Shown here: one piece after another, positions 1 through 8,155 of the stretch
Layout: every line of letters starts with the position of its first letter
Position numbering within the stretch: position 1 is the first letter of the stretch
Assembly: GCA_021648375.1 (NCBI GenBank)
Contig: JAKISW010000009.1
Location: forward strand, 12,527-76,526
DNA length: 64,000 nucleotides
DNA from: Devosiaceae bacterium
GTDB lineage: Bacteria; Pseudomonadota; Alphaproteobacteria; Rhizobiales; Devosiaceae
Direction: 5' to 3'
The notes under the pieces: model-generated
Told to the model about the DNA's origin: nothing
The model's database searches: none
The model's input: only the letters and a program-made list of their open reading frames with translations
Position numbers and translations under genes: made by a program

Positions 1-2
1 TG

Positions 3-560
3 GAACAGGCCCTTGATGCCTCCGAATTTCGCGATAGCGAGGCAAGAAATAAAATTGGTGACCTTGGCCGCCGATTAAACCTGGCGCTTGCCCAGCGTGT
101 GCAGGACCTTTCCAGATACCGTTCGGATTTCTTTGGCCGCCTGCGTGATATTCTGGCTGATCGCACTGATGTTCGTATTGTGGGTGACAGGTTTGTTTTT
201 CAGTCAGAAGTGCTTTTTGATGCCGGCCAAGCCGATATTTCAAACCATGGCCGTGAGCAGATTTCAAAACTTGCAGAGGCGATATTACAACTGGAAGATG
301 AAATTCCCCCCGAGATAAACTGGGTCCTGCGCATTGATGGCCATACGGACAAACGGCCCATATCCACAATTAGGTTCCCATCAAATTGGGAACTTTCCGC
401 CGCCCGTGCCATTTCCGTGGCCAAACTTTTGATTGAAATGGGAGTTTCTCCCCATAGGCTGGTTGCTGCCGGATTTGGTGAATTTTCTCCCATTGATCCA
501 GCCGATAATGATGAGGCCTATCGCAAAAACCGGCGCATAGAGTTCAAACTCACAGAATAA
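3..560 (+). CDS. OmpA/MotB-like peptidoglycan-binding protein, 3' part
   Basis: The gene enters from the left edge, so its N-terminus (expected membrane anchor and coiled coil) is missing. The visible 185 residues begin with a charged helical stretch (LGRRLNLALAQRV) that leads into an OmpA-type C-terminal domain. That domain shows VLFDAGQADIS, DGHTDKRP, NWELSAARA and the closing NRRIEF, the usual diaminopimelate-contacting Asp and Arg positions. The protein probably ties an inner-membrane partner to the cell wall. From knowledge of the family, such proteins in Hyphomicrobiales are usually encoded next to a MotA/ExbB-like gene, which would lie outside the window. It is a separate gene from the pomB-like one near 58 kb. 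The frame is open back to base 3, so the first ATG inside (99) is not the true start. Confidence 0.85.
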   Translation, partial: EQALDASEFRDSEARNKIGDLGRRLNLALAQRVQDLSRYRSDFFGRLRDILADRTDVRIVGDRFVFQSEVLFDAGQADISNHGREQISKLAEAILQLEDEIPPEINWVLRIDGHTDKRPISTIRFPSNWELSAARAISVAKLLIEMGVSPHRLVAAGFGEFSPIDPADNDEAYRKNRRIEFKLTE

Positions 561-561
561 A

Positions 562-602
562 GTGCAAAAGGGTCCGCCCCCTTTGCACCAAAAATTATTT
601 TT
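562..602. terminator. Hairpin between convergent genes
   Basis: A stem GTGCAAA...TTTGCAC (562-588), with a GGG/CCC inner part and one mismatch, lies between the OmpA-like gene and the convergent ABC gene. A T-rich tract at 592-602 follows on the plus strand. It probably ends the plus-strand transcript. Confidence 0.55.
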
Positions 603-2439
603 TGATCGGCTCGTCCTGAAACTGCAATCTGGCCAATTGCGCATAACGTCCGCCCTTGGCTATAAGCTCGTTATGGGTGCCCTGATCAATCAACTCCCCG
701 CTCTCAACAACAAGAATACGATCGGCATCACGAATGGTTGCCAGTCTATGGGCAATTACCAGCGTTGTACGCCCCTGCATCAAGCGCTCCAGCGCCTTTT
801 GCACCAGATGTTCACTCTGGGCATCAAGAGAGCTTGTTGCCTCATCCAACAACAAAATCGGCGCATCCTTTAATAATGCTCTGGCAATTGCCAATCGCTG
901 TTTTTGCCCGCCCGAAAGCATAACGCCTCGCTCTCCAACCACCGATTTATAGCCATCGCCCAAGCGGCCGACAAATTCATCAACCAGAGCCGCTTTTGCA
1001 GCTTCGATAACTTCCTCATCGCTGGCATCCATTTTTCCAAATCTGATATTGTCCGCAATGGTTCCGGCAAAGATCACGCTTTCCTGCTCAACATAGGAAA
1101 ATCTTTGGCGCAAGTCCTGGGGCATCACTTCACGAGCATCAATTCCATCCACTCTGACAGAGCCGCCATTGACGTCATAAAATCTTTGCAGCAAAGCAAA
1201 TATTGTTGATTTCCCCGATCCCGAAGGCCCCACAATAGCCACGGTTTCACCGGGTTTAACCTCAAAGGATATGTTTTTCAGAACTACTTCATTTTCCCGC
1301 GTGGCATAGGAAAAATCAACATCAGAAAATTCAACACTTCCCAACGGCGGCTCTGGCATTTTCAAAGGATTTTCAGGCAAAATCATAATGGATTTGGTTT
1401 CCAGTATTTCCACCAGCCTTTCGGTGGCCCCGGCAACGGTTTGCAGGGAGCCAAATATTTCAGACATATTAGTCAGAGCAGCCGAGGCCATGATTGCATA
1501 AATGAGAAACTGAATAAGTTGACCTGCGCTAACCGATCCCTCAAATACAGATTTGGCCCCCCACCAGATCAGCATTACAACTGCACCGGTGCCCAAAAAC
1601 ATGACAATGGCAATTAGTATAGAGCGCGCCTTGAGCCGGGTAACTTCCGCCCCATAGCTTTCTTCGGAATGAAAGACAAAATTATCTGCCTGGTTTTTTT
1701 CCTGCACAAAGGATTTGATGGTTTTTGTAGCGCTTAATGTTTCAGTGGCAATTGCCGATAAGTCGGCCAGTGCATCCTGGGTAATACGCGACATGCGCCT
1801 TAGGCGGCGCGCAAAAAATATAATCGGGATAATGAGCATTGGCAAACCCACAACCACCGCCAGCGCCAGTTGCACACTGGTTAAAAACATCATCACCACC
1901 GCCCCGATGATGGTCACCAGTGATCTAAGGGCCAAAGTTGCACTGGATCCAATGGCCCCGCGAACTGTTGCCACATCTCCGTTTAAGCGCGAAGTCAACT
2001 CACCCACTCGATGAGTGTCAAAATAGGTGGCATCCAGTTGCAGCAAATGTTTAAAAACAGCGGTGCGAATATCAGTTAAAACCCGCTCACCAATAACTGC
2101 AATAAAATAATGGCGGGCCCCGCCTGCCATGGCCATTATTGCGGCAACCATAAGTATCAACCATCCAAAGGAGGCAACTTCATCAAGGTTTTGCTCAATA
2201 AATCCCTTATCAAGCAATCCTGCAGCAAATATGGGAATTGAAAGTTGCGCCGCCGCTGCAATCAGCAAAAACAACAAGGTAAGCGCCAATCGCTTGGGAT
2301 AGCGCAATAAAAACGGCACCAAAGCTCTTAAAGGTTTCAGGCTGGCACGGCGGGAGCGTTCTTTGTTATCCCGCGTACGCGCAGCACCTTCAGGCATATC
2401 TGTTTTGTCCGGCGTTGGTTGCGCTGTCTCGTCAGCCAT
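595..2439 (-). CDS. ABC transporter, fused permease/ATPase (MsbA-like exporter)
   Basis: A 614-residue half-transporter that should work as a homodimer in the inner membrane. A polar N-terminus of about 40 residues is followed by a six-helix exporter domain (about 45-320) and an ATPase domain (about 355-605). The ATPase carries Walker A GPSGSGKST, Q-loop YVEQES, signature LSGGQKQR, Walker B ILLLDEATSSLD and H-loop IAHRLAT. All catalytic residues are intact. The family includes lipid A flippases and multidrug exporters, and the substrate cannot be told from sequence. It stands alone, convergent with the OmpA-like gene. The ATG at 2439 precedes the polar leader; no better start is visible. Confidence 0.88.
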   Translation of the reverse strand: MADETAQPTPDKTDMPEGAARTRDNKERSRRASLKPLRALVPFLLRYPKRLALTLLFLLIAAAAQLSIPIFAAGLLDKGFIEQNLDEVASFGWLILMVAAIMAMAGGARHYFIAVIGERVLTDIRTAVFKHLLQLDATYFDTHRVGELTSRLNGDVATVRGAIGSSATLALRSLVTIIGAVVMMFLTSVQLALAVVVGLPMLIIPIIFFARRLRRMSRITQDALADLSAIATETLSATKTIKSFVQEKNQADNFVFHSEESYGAEVTRLKARSILIAIVMFLGTGAVVMLIWWGAKSVFEGSVSAGQLIQFLIYAIMASAALTNMSEIFGSLQTVAGATERLVEILETKSIMILPENPLKMPEPPLGSVEFSDVDFSYATRENEVVLKNISFEVKPGETVAIVGPSGSGKSTIFALLQRFYDVNGGSVRVDGIDAREVMPQDLRQRFSYVEQESVIFAGTIADNIRFGKMDASDEEVIEAAKAALVDEFVGRLGDGYKSVVGERGVMLSGGQKQRLAIARALLKDAPILLLDEATSSLDAQSEHLVQKALERLMQGRTTLVIAHRLATIRDADRILVVESGELIDQGTHNELIAKGGRYAQLARLQFQDEPIKK

Positions 2440-2692
2440 ATTTATTTATTCTTTTTTTGATGATTTACTCTGTCAAAATAGGCATTCCTTGCTCGCTTGC
2501 AACCACCAATTAATTTGAACAATCAGGGATTTTAGTTTTTACGTCGGTTTTTTTCTCCTTAGAGCAAGTTTTATCCCTTTACAGTTAAGTGTGCTCTTGC
2601 TCTTTGGTGTGTTTTTCGTATAGAACCCGCCCAACCAGAAAAATTTAAAGATTTTGCGCAGGTACTGTGCTCTTGTATCACTTGAGGTCCTT

Positions 2693-2917
2693 ATGAAAAA
2701 AGACGTTCACCCAGAATATCATACCATCAACGTGGTTATGACCGATGGCACCAAATTCCAGACCCGTTCAACCTATGGATCTGAAGGTGACACCTTACAA
2801 CTTGATATTGACATCAAAACCCATCCAGCCTGGACCGGTGGCAAAGGCCATCTGATTGATCGTGGCGGACGCGTTTCCCGATTTAATGAAAAATTCAAAG
2901 GCATTTTGGGCGCTTAA
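2693..2917 (+). CDS. rpmE: 50S ribosomal protein L31
   Basis: A 74-residue protein starting MKKDVHPEYH, with GGRVSRFNEKF near the end, typical of alphaproteobacterial L31. It has no cysteine, so it is the zinc-independent (C-minus) form. L31 sits at the subunit interface of the ribosome. The chosen ATG (2693) matches the conserved N-terminus and has GAGG upstream; the open frame reaches back to 2654, but that part is not conserved. A terminator follows at once, so the gene is probably a single transcription unit. Confidence 0.95.
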   Translation: MKKDVHPEYHTINVVMTDGTKFQTRSTYGSEGDTLQLDIDIKTHPAWTGGKGHLIDRGGRVSRFNEKFKGILGA

Positions 2918-2984
2918 TAAAACAGCCCTGCATTGCATTTTTTAATGTCCCTGTATGAAAAGTACTTTGGCAATATTTTAATCA

Positions 2985-3017
2985 TAAAAAAACCCGACCT
3001 TTAAAGGCCGGGTTTTT
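2985..3017 (+). terminator. Intrinsic terminator of rpmE
   Basis: Stem CCCGACCT / AGGCCGGG with a TTAA loop (one internal mismatch), preceded by an A-run and followed by TTTTT. The A-run also allows it to work on the minus strand. Confidence 0.85.
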
Positions 3018-3042
3018 CTGTTTAACAGGCATTGGTTTTCAA

Positions 3043-3146
3043 CTAAAGCGTGTTGCGTTTAATCTAAGCCGATCCAACGCTTTATCTATTTGTTTTAGCA
3101 TATCTTTTATCCCAAAACCGGTTCCCACTTTTGGCAAGACATGCTG
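3043..3146. repeat. Interspersed palindromic repeat, Hyphomicrobiales type (copy 1)
   Basis: On the minus strand this reads GCATGTCTTGCCAAAAGTGG, then AACCGGTTTTGGGATAAAAG, then AACAAATAGATAAAGCG. The layout (AGAGC/GCATG edge, AAGTGG-x-CCGGTTTTG core, AACAAAGA-TAAAGCG edge) is the intergenic repeat widespread in this order. Related copies lie at 15718-15826 and 55130-55207. It sits between rpmE and the 3' end of rcdA. Confidence 0.7.
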
Positions 3147-3152
3147 TAGGTT

Positions 3153-3692
3153 TTATATCTTGTCGCCAGAGCCAAAAGCATCACGCAGCCTGCTCATCTG
3201 ATCGGCAATGTCATTGTCATCCCTGACCGGAGCGCTTGGCACTTCGCCGCGATCCAAAATATCAAACTGCACAACGCGCTCAAACAGGCGATCTCCGTGG
3301 GCAATATAGTCCAAAAACTGTTCAGGAAGATCAGACCAGCCCGGCCCGCCTCTTTGGGAAGGGGTGGCAGAAAACTTCACCTTGGATTTTTCCGCTCTGG
3401 CACTTTGGGCCGACATTTCTTTTTCCTGCACCGCCCTTTGCAATAACAGCCACGATGCCAGCTGCATCAATCGGGTGGTGAGGCGCATGGATTCGGTGGC
3501 ATATAAAAACCCTGCCTCCCGGTTAAGTCCGCGCGCCTGACTTCTACCCTCGCCATCAAGATAGGCAGCAACTTCTTCAATCAGTGCCATACCCTGAGTA
3601 TAGAGCTTTATGAAATCTCCTGAAGCCACCAGATGCGGCCCGATATGGGTTGCGTCACGGCTTGTTTGGGAATTTAATTTTTCATCGTCCAA
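3153..3692 (-). CDS. rcdA: ClpXP adaptor RcdA (DUF1465)
   Basis: A 179-residue DUF1465 protein. The helical core has ALIEEVAAYLDGEGRSQAR, MRLTTRLMQLASWLLLQRAV and, at the C-side, YIAHGDRLFERVVQFD, all hallmarks of RcdA. In Caulobacter, RcdA is a ClpXP adaptor that works with CpdR and PopA in cell-cycle-timed degradation of CtrA and other substrates. CpdR is encoded at 39.1-39.5 kb here. The start is unusual: the only in-frame start before the conserved part is a TTG at 3692, or a GTG near residue 22. The TTG lies inside a 14-bp tandem repeat whose ATG codons are all out of frame, and a stop lies two codons upstream. No good ribosome-binding site is seen, so the real start is uncertain. Confidence 0.88.
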   Translation of the reverse strand: MDDEKLNSQTSRDATHIGPHLVASGDFIKLYTQGMALIEEVAAYLDGEGRSQARGLNREAGFLYATESMRLTTRLMQLASWLLLQRAVQEKEMSAQSARAEKSKVKFSATPSQRGGPGWSDLPEQFLDYIAHGDRLFERVVQFDILDRGEVPSAPVRDDNDIADQMSRLRDAFGSGDKI

Positions 3693-3720
3693 TTTTCATC
3701 GTCCAATTTTCATCGTTCAA
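3679..3720. repeat. 14-bp tandem repeat (three copies) over the rcdA start
   Basis: Unit TTTTCATCGTCCAA at 3679-3692 and 3693-3706, and TTTTCATCGTTCAA at 3707-3720. On the coding (minus) strand each unit carries TTG and ATG. Because 14 is not a multiple of three, a change in copy number would shift the frame between the leader codons and rcdA. Confidence 0.95.
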
Positions 3721-3947
3721 GATAACAGGCTCACAAATTATTTTTCAAATGCTAAATGCTGATCGATATTAAACTGGAATTGTTAAAAAGACACGCGCTT
3801 AAAACAAAAAACCAATTTCATGGTCAACAGCAAAGCTGAACGTCAATTGCGATAGGTTTATGACCAGATTTCATACATGGTCACCATCAGACGGAAAAAC
3901 TCGGCCAAATCCCCTCAACAATTGCCTTAGCAAAAATTGCTTTAAGC

Positions 3948-4040
3948 AAAAAAAAAGAGCTGTAAAAACAGCTCTCGAAGTTAACAGGGAGGCATAAACA
4001 GTGGGAAAAACCACTCTTTAAAGTTCAAAGTTTCAAACCC
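3948..4040 (-). ncRNA. Candidate small RNA ending in an intrinsic terminator
   Basis: Read on the minus strand: a hairpin AGTGG/CCACT (4000-4015), an unpaired CCTCCCT (3986-3992), then a strong terminator, stem AGAGCTGT/ACAGCTCT with a TTTT loop (3956-3975) followed by nine Ts. No minus-strand gene lies upstream, so the terminator is an orphan. An anti-Shine-Dalgarno CCUCCC motif before a terminator is the layout of several alphaproteobacterial trans-acting RNAs (CcsR/cuckoo RNAs, MmgR-like). The 5' end is not defined, and the rest of 3721-4313 shows nothing else I can name. The locus at 40.7 kb has the same build. Confidence 0.45.
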
Positions 4041-4313
4041 GAAGGCTTAATAAAAGAACAATTAATTTCTAACTCGAATATGTTAATTAAAAGTAAATGG
4101 GGAATACTTTTTTAACCGTATACGTTTGTGTTTCTTCAACCAAACAATTTTTTGGGCCTGTTTTTTAAGTAATTGTTGAGCCTAATTCGTATTCAACTCC
4201 TGCTGACTTTTTTGTTATAAGTTGTTGATTTTCTTTTTCTCACCGAACCAACTAGGTTCAAGAAATCTTCTCACGGGAGCGGATAATTTTTAAAACGAAT
4301 TTAGGAAAACAAC

Positions 4314-4640
4314 ATGAGCAAAAAAGCAACTTCAGTACTAGTAGCTGGCGCAGTTATCGCAGCAATGGGAACTTTGGCTATTTCTTCACCTGCATTGGCG
4401 TCCTCCGACACCGAAAAATGCTACGGCATTGCCCTTGCTGGCGAAAACGATTGTAAAGCCGGCGCTGGCACTTCCTGCCAGGGCACGTCAGTTGTAGATT
4501 TCCAGGGTAATGCCTGGTCAGCTGTTCCTGCTGGCACATGCGAAAAATTCGGTATGGTTGATATGGAAGATTTCATGCTTCCTGACGGCCGCATGGGATC
4601 GCTGATGGAACTGGATCGTGATCTGCCAACAGCTGGTTAA
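4314..4640 (+). CDS. bufA1: Bufferin precursor BufA1 (DUF2282)
   Basis: A 108-residue secreted peptide. It has a Lys-rich N-terminus, a hydrophobic signal segment and a likely cut after SPALA (residue 29). The mature part starts with EKCYGIALAGENDC and holds four cysteines (36, 47, 55, 76), including GTSCQG and PAGTCEKF, the DUF2282 pattern. From published work on bufferins, these are ribosomally made peptides whose cysteines are converted to thiooxazole groups by an MNIO enzyme with a BufC partner; the exported product binds copper. The next three genes supply the expected partners. The acidic Met/Asp-rich tail (about 80-105) is extra to the Cys core. AGGA lies 8-10 bases before the ATG. Confidence 0.88.
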   Translation: MSKKATSVLVAGAVIAAMGTLAISSPALASSDTEKCYGIALAGENDCKAGAGTSCQGTSVVDFQGNAWSAVPAGTCEKFGMVDMEDFMLPDGRMGSLMELDRDLPTAG

Positions 4641-4708
4641 TCATGATTTGGCTGAATTGTTTTTGTAAATTATAAAACACCGGCCAGCAATAAGGGAATG
4701 GGCGTAAA

Positions 4709-5623
4709 ATGAACATGAATTTTGATCATAGCAATACGCCACAAAAACGTGTTGCTCCGCCCATTCCCAATAAGCCCGGTGTTGGCTTAAAGCCAACCCA
4801 TTACGAAGATATTCTCAATAAAAACCCTGACATTGCATGGTTTGAAGTCCATCCTGAAAATTATATGGGTGATGGCGGACCTCCCCATAGATATCTGGAA
4901 GCAATTCGCAACAATTACCCCCTTTCCCTGCACGGCGTTGGCCTTTCCATCGGTGGTGCGGGGCGACTTAACAAAACCCATCTGACGCGCCTCAAAGAGC
5001 TTGAGCGCCGCTATCAGCCTGGCCTGTTTTCAGAGCATCTGGCCTGGTCCAGCCACGATGAAATCTATTTAAACGACCTCTTGCCCCTGCCTCTGACCGT
5101 AGAAACCTTGAATATCGTCTGCGATCATGTGGATGAAGTGCAAGAATTTGTCGGACGCCAGATGCTGCTGGAAAATCCCTCCACCTATATCCGCTTTGAC
5201 CAAAATGACATGGACGAGGTCAGTTTTTTGACTGAGGTGAGCAATCGCACCGGATGCGGGCTGCTTTTAGATGTAAATAATGTGTTTGTTTCTGCAACCA
5301 ATCATGATTTTAACCCTCAGGACTATCTTGAAGCCTTCCCGCTGGAAAAGGTTGGAGAGATCCATCTGGCCGGTCACGCCACCGAAACAGATGATACCGG
5401 CAAGCCATTGCTGATTGACGCCCATGATCGCAAGGTTTCTGACCCGGTATGGAAACTTTATGAGCAAACAATGGCCCGCACCAGGGGCATTCCGACCCTG
5501 ATTGAATGGGATACCAACATCCCTGAATGGGATGTTTTATATTCTGAGGCTAAATTCGCCCAGGAAGTCATGGATCGGGCAACAGCAATAAAAAGCGATG
5601 AAAAACATGCCATCGCATCATAA
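4709..5623 (+). CDS. bufB: Multinuclear non-heme iron oxidative enzyme, DUF692 (MNIO)
   Basis: A 304-residue TIM-barrel DUF692 protein. Likely metal-ligand segments are FEVHPENYMG (about 45-54), LHGVGLSIGG (about 74-83), SEHLAW, LLENPS, LLLDVNN, EIHLAGH and, near the end, LIDAHDRKV and LIEWDTNIPEW. Enzymes of this family modify cysteines of precursor peptides with oxygen; those in buf operons act on BufA. It starts about 70 bases after bufA1, and its last codons overlap bufC, which suggests translational coupling. The sequence is full length with all ligand motifs present, so activity is expected. Confidence 0.92.
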   Translation: MNMNFDHSNTPQKRVAPPIPNKPGVGLKPTHYEDILNKNPDIAWFEVHPENYMGDGGPPHRYLEAIRNNYPLSLHGVGLSIGGAGRLNKTHLTRLKELERRYQPGLFSEHLAWSSHDEIYLNDLLPLPLTVETLNIVCDHVDEVQEFVGRQMLLENPSTYIRFDQNDMDEVSFLTEVSNRTGCGLLLDVNNVFVSATNHDFNPQDYLEAFPLEKVGEIHLAGHATETDDTGKPLLIDAHDRKVSDPVWKLYEQTMARTRGIPTLIEWDTNIPEWDVLYSEAKFAQEVMDRATAIKSDEKHAIAS

Positions 5624-6371
5624 AATTCAAAGCCGGTTTGCTGATGGATTGCTAAACCCTGATGTTGAGACCCCAAAAAACCTTTTGGGACTTGGCGGTG
5701 AAGAACCAAAAAAACGCTATAATGTTTATCGTAACAATGTGACCATCAGCCTCTTAGAGTCCATGAGGGCAACTTTTCCTGTGGTTTTGCGCCTGCTGGG
5801 GCCACAAATCTTTGACCCTATGGCCACTCAATTCATCAGGGAGTTCCCGCCAACTTCTCCTGTTCTAATGACTTATGGTGACGGGTTTCCAAAATTCATC
5901 TCCACCTATGATCGGGTGAAGCAAATTCCCTATCTGGCTGATGTGGCCAGTTGCGAATTATTGTATCTGCAAACCTATCATGGAAAAGACGCTGATCCGA
6001 TAGCCATCGAAGCCTTGAGCACCCATGCCCCTGAAACCATGGCAGAGCTTAAATTTGAGTGCCATCCCAGCGCCCGCTTTTTTGCCTCCAAATGGCCGGT
6101 GGGTTCCATCTGGTTTACCAACAAGTTTGATGATGAGGTAAAGCCTCTTAACGCTGAGCGCGGTGGCGAGAGCGTTTTATTCATTCGCCCACAAATGGAA
6201 GTGATTGCTCACATCTTAGCTGAGGACCTGCATAAGTTTTTATCTCTTATTGCTTCCAATTCGTCTCTTGGAGCCGCCGCCGAGAAGGTGCTAACCCAAT
6301 TTCCAGAATTCGATTTGCAAAACGCCCTTGGGGCCATGTTCCATTTCGGGTTGATCACAAAAATTCATTAG
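5598..6371 (+). CDS. bufC: BufC partner protein (DUF2063 / HvfC-like)
   Basis: A 257-residue protein with an N-terminal DUF2063 domain (about 5-100; it includes NVYRNNVTISLLESMRA and FPVVLRLLG) and a C-terminal winged-helix-like part. DUF2063 was named a putative DNA-binding domain, but in MNIO systems the protein serves as recognition partner that brings the precursor leader to the enzyme. It overlaps bufB by 26 bases. A second ATG nine bases on (5607) is an equally good start. The pairing with DUF692 fixes its role far better than its own sequence does. Confidence 0.88.
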   Translation: MKNMPSHHKIQSRFADGLLNPDVETPKNLLGLGGEEPKKRYNVYRNNVTISLLESMRATFPVVLRLLGPQIFDPMATQFIREFPPTSPVLMTYGDGFPKFISTYDRVKQIPYLADVASCELLYLQTYHGKDADPIAIEALSTHAPETMAELKFECHPSARFFASKWPVGSIWFTNKFDDEVKPLNAERGGESVLFIRPQMEVIAHILAEDLHKFLSLIASNSSLGAAAEKVLTQFPEFDLQNALGAMFHFGLITKIH

Positions 6372-6434
6372 CCAAACTTAGAATCTTCAATCGCAGTAAA
6401 GCGGCTCGATTTTCAAAAAATTAGGACGAGATTT

Positions 6435-6905
6435 ATGAACGCAATAGTTAATCTTACCAACAAAACCAATGCCATATTCAAAGCTATACCTGTTTCAATT
6501 GTATTACTTTTGGTGCGCATTGGCATATTTTACTCGACGGCCTTTTATGCCTCTGGAAAGCTGAAATGGGACGGATGGTTTGAACTTAGCCGTTCCGCAA
6601 AATTCCTGTTCGGATCGGAATTCAAGCTAAATATTTTTGGTGCCGTTTATGATATGCCCTTTCCCAACACTTCAGCGTTTCTGGCTGGAATTGGCGAAAT
6701 TGTTTTACCCCTTGCAATTCTGATCGGATTTGCCAGCCGGCTTAGCGCCCTGGGACTGATCATAATGACCATAGTCATTCAACTGATATTTCCGGATGCC
6801 TGGAAGCTGCACTTTGGCTGGTCGGTTTATTTCATGGTTATTCTTGTTATGGGACCGGGCAAAATTTCTGTTGATCATCTGCTCGCAGGCTTTTTTAAAA
6901 AATAA
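6435..6905 (+). CDS. DoxX-family membrane protein of the bufferin operon
   Basis: A 156-residue protein with four hydrophobic segments (about 17-37, 72-92, 98-118, 125-148), typical of DoxX/DoxD membrane proteins. Features seen are VRIGIFYSTAFYASGKLKWDGW at the N-side in DoxX style and a conserved-looking GEIVLPLAILIGFASR in the middle. DoxX-type genes commonly close buf-type operons, but their task there is unproven; a redox or membrane-retention role has been proposed. It starts 64 bases after bufC on the same strand. Confidence 0.8.
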   Translation: MNAIVNLTNKTNAIFKAIPVSIVLLLVRIGIFYSTAFYASGKLKWDGWFELSRSAKFLFGSEFKLNIFGAVYDMPFPNTSAFLAGIGEIVLPLAILIGFASRLSALGLIIMTIVIQLIFPDAWKLHFGWSVYFMVILVMGPGKISVDHLLAGFFKK

Positions 6906-6925
6906 ACCCGGCACATAATAAGCAT

Positions 6926-7168
6926 TTACAGTTTAAAAGCTCCCTCGGCCGCACTTAGTGTGGCCGATTTTTTTATCAATTCGCTCTCCAGCCTGCATAT
7001 TTCACTTTTTAAAACCTGAATGGTTTTTTCCAACTCATCCAGCGATAAATCATCCAGCACCATTCCAACCTGATAGTTTTTATCGTTGCCCATTTTTTGC
7101 TTTTCTTCTTTGTTTATTTTACTCTCGGATTGATTTTTTATCATTTTCTCAAGTCTGACAATCCCCAT
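6926..7168 (-). CDS. DUF1192 small coiled-coil protein
   Basis: An 80-residue protein. Its C-terminal 50 residues (VLDDLSLDELEKTIQVLKSE then ICRLESELIKKSATLSAAEG) match the DUF1192 pattern of a short two-turn coiled coil found in Alphaproteobacteria. Its function is unknown. It lies divergent from trcR, a common neighbour in this group. The ATG at 7168 has GGAG eight bases upstream; an inner ATG (7093) would give about 55 residues, closer to some relatives, but its ribosome site is weaker. Confidence 0.75.
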   Translation of the reverse strand: MGIVRLEKMIKNQSESKINKEEKQKMGNDKNYQVGMVLDDLSLDELEKTIQVLKSEICRLESELIKKSATLSAAEGAFKL

Positions 7169-7211
7169 TGCACAAACTCCAGATCCACTCTATATAAGAT
7201 CTATTCCCCTA

Positions 7212-7280
7212 AAGCATTTTGCATTTGGCGAAGTGAGACGGCAAAAACCGCCTCACGCGATAGCGGAAATAATGTGTCGT
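7212..7280. repeat. Palindromic intergenic element before trcR
   Basis: GTGAGACGG / CCGCCTCAC around CAAAAA (7231-7254) forms a hairpin with one mismatch, flanked by AAAGCATTTTGCATTT and CGCGATAGCGGAAATAA. It looks like another dispersed palindromic unit, but I found no second copy in the window. It lies in the trcR leader. Confidence 0.35.
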
Positions 7281-7319
7281 TTTATTAAACAATTGCTATT
7301 CCACACGAGGATCTTCTCC

Positions 7320-8108
7320 ATGGCCAATTCTCTTTTAATGCCCAAAGCCACCGCTGTCTGGCTTATTGACAATACCGGTTTGACGTTTGAGCAGATTGGT
7401 GCCTTTTGCACTCTGCACGTTTTAGAAGTTCAGGGTATTGCCGATGGAGATGTTGCCACCGGCGTTAAGGGAGTTAACCCCGTATTGAACGCGCAACTGG
7501 ATCGTGAAGAAATTTCTAAAGCCGAAGCCGATGAAAATTATCGCATGAAGCTATCTGAGCCAAAAGTTCACATTGCCGAAACAAAAAAACGCGGGCCAAA
7601 TTATACGCCAATTTCTCTTCGCACCGAAAGGCCCAACGCCATTAAATGGCTGGTAAGAAACCATCCCGAATTAAAAGATGCCCAGATCGTGCGTCTGGTT
7701 GGCACAACAAAAACCACCATAACCACTGTACGAGAAGGCTCCCATTGGAATAATGCCGGTCTGGTAATGATGGACCCGGTTACCCTTGGCCTTTGCTCCC
7801 AGATAAATTTGGATAAAGAGGTCCTCAAAGCCTACAAAGGCAAAACAAATCCTGACGACGAAGAAAAGGGCAAAACCAAACTTATGTCTCCGGAAGAGGC
7901 TTTGGGAAGCGCGGTTAAAGAAAGCGAAGTTTCACCACACATTCCCGATCCGTTTGCCCCTCCATCTTCCAGTGCTCTGGACTCTGGTAATCCTTCACCG
8001 TTTAACGATAGTTCAGAGCCAGGTGCCGCAAAAGACGATAGCAGAATCGACGCGGACGCGGTTTTTTCAAATCTTAACTCACCAAAAAATTCCGATGAGG
8101 AAAATTAA
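7320..8108 (+). CDS. trcR: Cell-cycle transcriptional regulator TrcR (DUF1013)
   Basis: A 262-residue DUF1013 protein. The N-terminal 170 residues are typical: MPKATAVWLIDNTGLTFEQI, YTPISLRTERPNAIKWLVRN, DAQIVRLVGTTKTTI and VMMDPVTLGLCSQ. The last part forms an HTH-like segment. The C-terminal 75 residues are low-complexity, rich in Ser, Pro, Asp and Glu, and longer than in many relatives. Family members are annotated as cell-cycle transcriptional regulators in Alphaproteobacteria. The start is the ATG at 7320 because MANSLLMPK is the conserved beginning; the frame upstream runs through the palindromic element and is not conserved. An ACGAGGA sequence lies upstream. Confidence 0.87.
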   Translation: MANSLLMPKATAVWLIDNTGLTFEQIGAFCTLHVLEVQGIADGDVATGVKGVNPVLNAQLDREEISKAEADENYRMKLSEPKVHIAETKKRGPNYTPISLRTERPNAIKWLVRNHPELKDAQIVRLVGTTKTTITTVREGSHWNNAGLVMMDPVTLGLCSQINLDKEVLKAYKGKTNPDDEEKGKTKLMSPEEALGSAVKESEVSPHIPDPFAPPSSSALDSGNPSPFNDSSEPGAAKDDSRIDADAVFSNLNSPKNSDEEN

Positions 8109-8155
8109 AGCGCTTCAGATCAAACTGAAACAGGCAATTCAGTGCTGATATTTTT

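Noticed and set aside
4050..4313. SigF-type promoter upstream of bufA1, as reported for Caulobacter buf operons
   Set aside because: No GTAACC with a CGAA box at the right spacing was seen.
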